Origin: Streptomyces tagetis
GTDB lineage: Bacteria; Actinomycetota; Actinomycetes; Streptomycetales; Streptomycetaceae
Assembly: GCF_018069565.1 (NCBI RefSeq)
Contig: NZ_JAGPNL010000004.1
Location: 124,001 to 188,000 of the forward strand
Direction: 5' to 3'
Length of the DNA stretch: 64,000 nucleotides
Each line of letters starts with the position of its first letter. Position 1 is the stretch's first letter. Below, in pieces: positions 59,150-64,000 of this stretch. The position numbers were made by a program, and so were the translations under genes. The notes under the pieces are model-generated. The model searched no databases and had not been told where the DNA came from. It saw only the letters and a program-made list of their open reading frames with translations.

Positions 59150-60376
59150 TCACCGCAGCGCGCTGCCCGCCCGCCACCGCTCCCAGCCCATGTTCCAGCC
59201 GCCGAGACCGTTGTCCGGGGCCACCTCGGCGTCGTCGCTGCCGACCACCTCGACCACGTCCCCGACCAGGCTGCGGTCGAAGAACCAGCCCGCCGGGGTC
59301 TCGGCCCCGCCGCCCTTGACGTCGCGCAGCCCCACGCAGCCGTGGCTGACGTTCTCGCGGCCGAAGGTGTCGGCGGGCGACCAGTAGTTGCCGTGCAGGA
59401 AGGTGCCGGAGTCGGTCAGGCGGACGGCGTGCGGCACGTCGGGGATGTCGTACTCGCCGCCGAACCCCACCGTGCGACTGTTCATGCGGGTGATCTCCAG
59501 CAGCTCCGTGATGACCATCTTGCCGTTGTAGGTGGGCGTCTTCCGGGCCCCCGCGGTGATCGGCACGATGGCCAGCGGCGTGCCGTCGCGGGTCACCCGC
59601 AGCGTGCGGGCGGCGGCGTCGACGACGGAGACCTGGCTGCGGCCGACGGTGAAGGCGAACGTCTTGTCCTGGAGCCCGTAGACGCCGGGCGCCCCCTCCA
59701 CGTCCTGGAACTCCAGCGCGACGGTGACCTCGGTGCCGGGCTTCCAGTAGTGCTCGGGGCGGAAGTCGAGGCGGTCGGTGCCGAACCAGTGCGGGCGGAT
59801 CTCGGCGGCGGGCCGGGCGGTGACGGAGACGGCGCGTTCGACGGCGGCGCGGTCGGTGATCTCCCGGTTGAACTTCAGGGAGACGATCATGCCGGTGCCG
59901 ACCACCGAGCGGTTCTCGGGGGCCACGTAGGCGATGAAGCGCTCCTCCGGGACGTACGTGGTGAAGGTGGTGCGGCGGGCGACGCGGTGGCCGTCCCCGT
60001 CGAGGGCGACCACGTCCACGGTGTACTTCGCGGCGAGCGCGAGCCGCTCCTCGGCGGGCTTCCAGCGCCGCCCGTCGGCGGAGATCCGGCCGGGCACCGG
60101 GGTCTCCCGCGCGTCCTGGGAGCGGACGACCCGCACCGACTCCAGGTGCCCGTCCGGCACCCGCACCGACAGCTCCTGGTCGGGGCGCACGTTCTCGCGG
60201 GCGTCGTCCGGGGTGATCCGGATGACGTCGTCCGGGCCGGCCGGCCTGCCGAACATCCCGCCGAAGCCGGAGCCGCCCGCGGTGCAGCCGGCCGCGCCGG
60301 CGAGGAGCAGCGCCCATGTCATCGCCGCGGCCAGCGCGGCCCCCGCGCGCCGTGCGCGCCCGTGTACGTGCCTCAT
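59150..60376 (-). CDS. L,D-transpeptidase lipoprotein (paralogue 2)
   Basis: 408 residues, same architecture as its neighbour: signal peptide with lipobox (LAGAAGC), Ig-like domains, YkuD domain with HGNYW and SHGCVGLRD, and the C-terminal NGLGGWNMGWERW. The tandem pair looks like an old duplication, since identity is moderate outside the motifs. It starts at ATG 60376, divergent from the ABC exporter operon. Confidence 0.93.
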   Translation of the reverse strand: MRHVHGRARRAGAALAAAMTWALLLAGAAGCTAGGSGFGGMFGRPAGPDDVIRITPDDARENVRPDQELSVRVPDGHLESVRVVRSQDARETPVPGRISADGRRWKPAEERLALAAKYTVDVVALDGDGHRVARRTTFTTYVPEERFIAYVAPENRSVVGTGMIVSLKFNREITDRAAVERAVSVTARPAAEIRPHWFGTDRLDFRPEHYWKPGTEVTVALEFQDVEGAPGVYGLQDKTFAFTVGRSQVSVVDAAARTLRVTRDGTPLAIVPITAGARKTPTYNGKMVITELLEITRMNSRTVGFGGEYDIPDVPHAVRLTDSGTFLHGNYWSPADTFGRENVSHGCVGLRDVKGGGAETPAGWFFDRSLVGDVVEVVGSDDAEVAPDNGLGGWNMGWERWRAGSALR

Positions 60377-60611
60377 AGTCACCCGTAACGACCGGTGCGC
60401 CCCGGGGAAACGCGCGTGCGCGCCGTGCGGTGGGCGCAGTCGGCAGGGCAAGGGACGCGCACGGCGCCCCGGTCGACGACGCCCGGGGCGGGCGGTGTCC
60501 GGACGCGGCGCTCGGCAGCGCACCCGCGGCGCGCGGGGTGCCTCCGTACGACCCCCCGGCCGGGCGGAAACTCGCTGGGCAGGCCGGGTGCGGGACCGTA
60601 GGCTCCTGACG

Positions 60612-62483
60612 ATGCCCACGACACCCGCGCCCGCCCAGGACCGTTCCACCGTGCGTTCCCTGCTCCGGCTGTGGCCCTACGTCCGGCCGGTGCGGGCCCG
60701 GCTGGCGACCGCGGCGTCCGTGGCCATAGCGGCCTCCCTGGTGGGTCTGGTGATCCCGCTGGTGCTGAAGTGGATGGTCGACGGTCCGGTGGCGGGCCGG
60801 GACCCGGCGGGGGTGTGGCTCGGCGCGCTCTTCCTGCTCCTCCTCGGGGTGGCGGAGGCGCTGCTCTTCGGGCTGCGGCGGTGGCTGGTGGCGCGGCCCC
60901 TGTCGCACGTCGAGGCGCGGATGCGCGCGGAGCTGTACGGGCACCTCCAGCGGCTGCCGGTCGCCTTCCACGACCGGTGGGCCTCGGGCCAGTTGCTCTC
61001 GCGCGGCACGACCGACCTGATGCTGTTGCGCATCTTCTTCGCCTTCCCGATGACCTTTCTGCTGGTCAACGGGGTCACCATCCTCGTGGGCGTGGTGATC
61101 ATGCTGGTGCAGGACTGGGTCCTCGGGCTGGTGGTCCTCGGGGCCGCCCTCCCGGTGATGGTCACCTGCATGGTCTTCGAGCGGAAGTACGCCGAGGTGG
61201 CGCGGCTCGCCCAGGACCAGGTCGGGGACCTGACGACGGTGGTGGAGGAGAGCGTCCTCGGCATCCGGATCGTCAAGGGCTTCGGGCGGCACCGCAGTCA
61301 GGCGCGGGCGTTCCGGAAGCTGGCGGGGACGCTGCGCGGCACGGAGCTGCGCAAGGCGCGGCTGCTGGCGGCGATCTGGGCGGTGATCGTGACGCTGCCG
61401 GAACTGGCCGTGGGGGCGGCGCTGGTGGCCGGCGCGGTGCGGGTGGCGGACGGGACGCTGTCGGCGGGGACGCTGGTCGCCTTCCTGTCGACGGCGCTGG
61501 CGCTGCGGTGGCCGGTGGAGTCGATCGGCTTCCTGCTGGCGCTGAGCCAGGAGGCGGCGACGGCCACGGACCGGTACTTCGAGGTGATGGACGCCCGGCC
61601 GGAGGAGGAGACGGCGGGGACGGCGGGTGCGGCGGGGACGGCGGGGACGGCGGGTGCGGCGGGGACGGCGGGGACTGGGGGTGCGGCCAAGCCCCCCTCC
61701 GGGCCCGCGCCACCCGGGGCCGGACTCCGCTTCGAGGCCGTCCGTTTCCGCTTCCCCGACGCGCCGCCCGGCTCCCCGCCCCTCCTCGACCACGTCGACC
61801 TGCACGTCCGCCCCGGCGAGTCCCTCGCCCTGGTCGGCGCCACCGGCAGCGGCAAGACCACGCTGACCGCGCTCGTCCCCCGGCTGCACGAGGTCACCGC
61901 CGGGCGCATCACCCTGGACGGCCGGGACATCACCGCCCTGCCCCGCGCGGAGCTGCGCGCCCTGGTCGCCGTCGCCTTCGAGGAGCCCACCCTCTTCTCC
62001 GCGAGCGTCGGCGAGAACGTGCTGATGGGCGCCGGGGACGAGGCGAGCCCGGACGCGCTGGACCGCGCCCTGTCGGTGGCGCACGCCGGTTTCGTGCACG
62101 AGCTGCCCGAGGGCACCGCCACCCAGGTCGGCGAGCAGGGGCTCAGCCTCTCCGGCGGCCAGCGGCAGCGGCTCGCGCTCGCCCGCGCCGTGGTCGGCCG
62201 GCCCCGCTTCCTCGTCCTCGACGACCCGCTCTCCGCGCTGGACGTGCACACCGAGGCCGCCGTCGAGGCCGCGCTGCGTGAGGTGCTCGCCGACACCACC
62301 GCCCTGATCGTGGCCCACCGCCCGTCCACGGTGCTGCTCGCCGACCGGGTGGCCCTGCTCTCCGGCGGCCGGATCGCCGCCGTCGGCACCCACCACGAAC
62401 TGCTGCGCACCCACGCCGAGTACGCCCACCTGATGTCCGGGCGCGAAGAGCCCGGGGACCACGAGGAGGGGACCCGCCGATGA
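60612..62483 (+). CDS. ABC exporter half-transporter 1 (membrane plus ATPase)
   Basis: 623 residues: six-helix ABC_membrane domain (about 30-310), then a low-complexity linker, then an ATPase domain with Walker A VGATGSGKTT, signature LSLSGGQRQRLALARA and Walker B FLVLDDPLSALD. The second acidic residue after Walker B is Asp rather than the catalytic Glu, so this site may be the degenerate one of a heterodimer. It overlaps the next half-transporter by 4 bp and should pair with it. The substrate is unknown. Confidence 0.9.
   Translation: MPTTPAPAQDRSTVRSLLRLWPYVRPVRARLATAASVAIAASLVGLVIPLVLKWMVDGPVAGRDPAGVWLGALFLLLLGVAEALLFGLRRWLVARPLSHVEARMRAELYGHLQRLPVAFHDRWASGQLLSRGTTDLMLLRIFFAFPMTFLLVNGVTILVGVVIMLVQDWVLGLVVLGAALPVMVTCMVFERKYAEVARLAQDQVGDLTTVVEESVLGIRIVKGFGRHRSQARAFRKLAGTLRGTELRKARLLAAIWAVIVTLPELAVGAALVAGAVRVADGTLSAGTLVAFLSTALALRWPVESIGFLLALSQEAATATDRYFEVMDARPEEETAGTAGAAGTAGTAGAAGTAGTGGAAKPPSGPAPPGAGLRFEAVRFRFPDAPPGSPPLLDHVDLHVRPGESLALVGATGSGKTTLTALVPRLHEVTAGRITLDGRDITALPRAELRALVAVAFEEPTLFSASVGENVLMGAGDEASPDALDRALSVAHAGFVHELPEGTATQVGEQGLSLSGGQRQRLALARAVVGRPRFLVLDDPLSALDVHTEAAVEAALREVLADTTALIVAHRPSTVLLADRVALLSGGRIAAVGTHHELLRTHAEYAHLMSGREEPGDHEEGTRR
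61610..61690. repeat. 27-bp tandem repeat in the ABC exporter linker
   Basis: Three in-frame copies of a 27-bp unit encode TAGTAGAAG, TAGTAGAAG and TAGTGGAAK in the linker between membrane and ATPase domains. The unit is itself built of short ACGGCGGGG-type blocks, so copy number probably varies between strains without breaking the frame. Confidence 0.85.
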
Positions 62484-64000
62484 CGGCGCCCGCGACCACC
62501 GCACCGGAGGGGAAACCGGCCGGGGACGCACCGCCGGACGCACCCGCGGACGACGGGTTCGACCGGGACGTCCTGCCCAGCCCGCCGGGGGCCACCGCCG
62601 CCCTGCTGCGCTCCCTGCTCGCCCCGATGCGGGCCCGGGTCGGGTGCGCGGCGCTGGTCCTGCTGCTCCAGCAGGCGGCCGTGCAGGCCGGCCCGCTGCT
62701 GGTGGCGTACGCCATCGACCGGGCCGTGCCCGCGCTCCGCGCCCACGACACCGGCCCGCTGGTCGCGGTCGCCACCGGCTACCTGCTCTGCGCGCTGGCC
62801 GCGGGCGGCCTCCAGTACGCCTTCATCGCGCTCTCGGCCCGGGTCAACCAGGACGTGCTGCTGGACCTGCGCGGCCGGATCTTCCGGCACGCGCAGGCGC
62901 TGAGCGTCGACTTCCACGAGCGCTACACCTCGGGCCGGCTCATCTCCCGCTCCACCACGGACGTGGAGTCGCTGCGCGAACTGCTCAGCGAGGGGCTCCA
63001 GGAGCTGATCACGGTCCTGCTCTCCTTCGTGTGGATCTCGGCGATGCTGCTCTGGCTGGACCTGGGCCTCGGGGCCGTCGCCGTGGCCTCCTTCGTGCCG
63101 CTGTACGCGCTGATCCGGAGCTACCGGCGGCGCGCGCGGCGGGTGTACGCGAAGCGGTCGACGACGATCGCGGCGGTCATCGTGAAGTTCGTGGAGACGC
63201 TGAACGGCATCCGGCCGGTGCGCGCCTTCCGCCGCGAGGCCGCCAACGACGCCGGGTTCGCCGTCCTCAACGGGCGGCACGAGCGCGTCAACGGCGACGC
63301 CCTGCTGGAGATGGCCCGTTACGTGACCGGCTCCCGGCTGGTCGCCAACACGGCGGTCGCCGGGATCGTGCTGTGGGGCGGCTACCGGGTCGCCGACGGC
63401 ACGCTGGCGCTGGGCGTGCTGGCGGCGGCCGTGCTCTACCTGCGCCGCCTGTACGACCCGATCGACCGGCTCGGCATGTTCCTCAACTCCTACGAGTCGG
63501 CGGCGGCCTCGCTCCAGAAGATCGCCGGTCTGCTCGCCCAGACCCCGTCGGTGCCCGAGCCGGCCCGGCCGAGGGAGCTGCCGGCCCTTGAGGGCGAACA
63601 CCCGGGCCGGGAGGTCGTCTTCGAGGACGTGCGCTTCGGCTACCGCACCGGCGGCGAGGTGCTGCCCCGCTTCGGCCTGACCATCCCGGCCGGGCAGACC
63701 GTCGCGGTGGTCGGCTCGACCGGCGCGGGCAAGTCGACCCTGGCCAAGCTGCTCGCCCGCTTCTACGACCCCTCCGGCGGCCGGGTGCTGCTGGACGGCA
63801 CCGACCTGCGCGACCTCGCCGTGCCCGAACTGCGGCGCGGGGTGGTGATGGTGACGCAGGAGGCGTTCCTGTTCTCCGGGACGGTGGCCGAGAACATCGC
63901 CATCGGCCGGCCCGACGCCTCCCGCGAGGAGATCGAGCGGGCCGCGAAGGCGCTCGGCGCCCACGACTTCATCGCCGCGCTGCCCGACGGCTACGACACC
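62480..64000 (+). CDS. ABC exporter half-transporter 2 (runs off window)
   Basis: 507 codons visible, C-terminus missing. A proline/alanine-rich N-terminus is followed by an ABC_membrane domain (about 50-340, FHERYTSGRLISRSTTDVES) and the start of the ATPase domain with Walker A VGSTGAGKST and Q-loop VTQEAFLFSGTVAENI. The signature and Walker B lie beyond the edge. The ATG overlaps the stop of half-transporter 1 and follows GAGGAGGGG, so the two are expected to form a heterodimeric exporter. Confidence 0.9.
   Translation, partial: MTAPATTAPEGKPAGDAPPDAPADDGFDRDVLPSPPGATAALLRSLLAPMRARVGCAALVLLLQQAAVQAGPLLVAYAIDRAVPALRAHDTGPLVAVATGYLLCALAAGGLQYAFIALSARVNQDVLLDLRGRIFRHAQALSVDFHERYTSGRLISRSTTDVESLRELLSEGLQELITVLLSFVWISAMLLWLDLGLGAVAVASFVPLYALIRSYRRRARRVYAKRSTTIAAVIVKFVETLNGIRPVRAFRREAANDAGFAVLNGRHERVNGDALLEMARYVTGSRLVANTAVAGIVLWGGYRVADGTLALGVLAAAVLYLRRLYDPIDRLGMFLNSYESAAASLQKIAGLLAQTPSVPEPARPRELPALEGEHPGREVVFEDVRFGYRTGGEVLPRFGLTIPAGQTVAVVGSTGAGKSTLAKLLARFYDPSGGRVLLDGTDLRDLAVPELRRGVVMVTQEAFLFSGTVAENIAIGRPDASREEIERAAKALGAHDFIAALPDGYDT

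Noticed and set aside
1..64000. CRISPR arrays, rRNA, tRNA or complete insertion sequences
   Set aside because: No regularly spaced repeats, cloverleaf tails or intact transposase genes were seen; only one possible recombinase remnant was found.

Overview
The window is Streptomyces-type chromosomal DNA. It has very high G+C, strongly GC-biased third codon positions, GTG starts, 4-bp ATGA/GTGA gene overlaps and a bldA-type TTA codon in a regulator. Two stretches of conserved core genes flank a compact, apparently inserted nonribosomal peptide (NRPS) gene cluster of about 39 kb.

Left core (1-15.1 kb): the start of an acyl-CoA thioesterase-like gene, a TRIC-family membrane protein, a five-gene peptide ABC importer, two SseB paralogues, a P-loop ATPase, then a glycine riboswitch ahead of gcvT-gcvH-glyA-sdaA (glycine/serine catabolism). 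Right core (54.7-64 kb): a GH25 muramidase, a secreted ScARP/Scabin-type ADP-ribosyltransferase, a histidine-kinase-fold ATPase, an enoyl-CoA hydratase, two L,D-transpeptidases and an ABC exporter pair (the second runs off the end).

Cluster (about 15.4-54.0 kb), right to left. (1) Regulators: a small secreted-peptide gene coupled to a LuxR-type regulator, a TTA-containing LuxR-like regulator, an XRE/NTPase regulator, and a decayed copy of the small peptide gene. (2) An amino-group-carrier-protein (LysW) operon: lysW, lysX, lysY, lysZ, lysK homologues plus a split transketolase, with a DegT-type aminotransferase facing it. By analogy with the vazabitide/azinomycin type of pathway, this set should extend LysW-bound glutamate semialdehyde by two carbons and transaminate it, giving a C7 diamino-dihydroxy acid of the DADH type. 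No sulfotransferase for aziridine closure is visible. (3) The assembly line: PCP-E, then C-A-PCP-C-A-PCP-C-PCP, then C-A-PCP-TE, with LuxR, MbtH, type II thioesterase and MFS exporter genes. Two carrier positions (PCP-E and the last C-PCP) have no A domain, and two stand-alone A domains are encoded nearby. (4) Tailoring and precursor genes: three Fe(II)/2-oxoglutarate oxygenases of three different families, two stand-alone A/PCP pairs, a P450 and a thioesterase whose nucleophile is cysteine. The A/PCP/P450/TE set resembles the nikkomycin beta-hydroxyhistidine cassette, and its A-domain pocket reads close to a histidine code.

The likely product is a linear or cyclic pentapeptide: D-residue 1, serine 2, and residues 3 and 5 with acidic A-domain pockets suited to basic amino acids such as the LysW-made one. 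This combination is the main discovery candidate. Domain and pocket assignments are read directly from the translations; substrates and product are inference.
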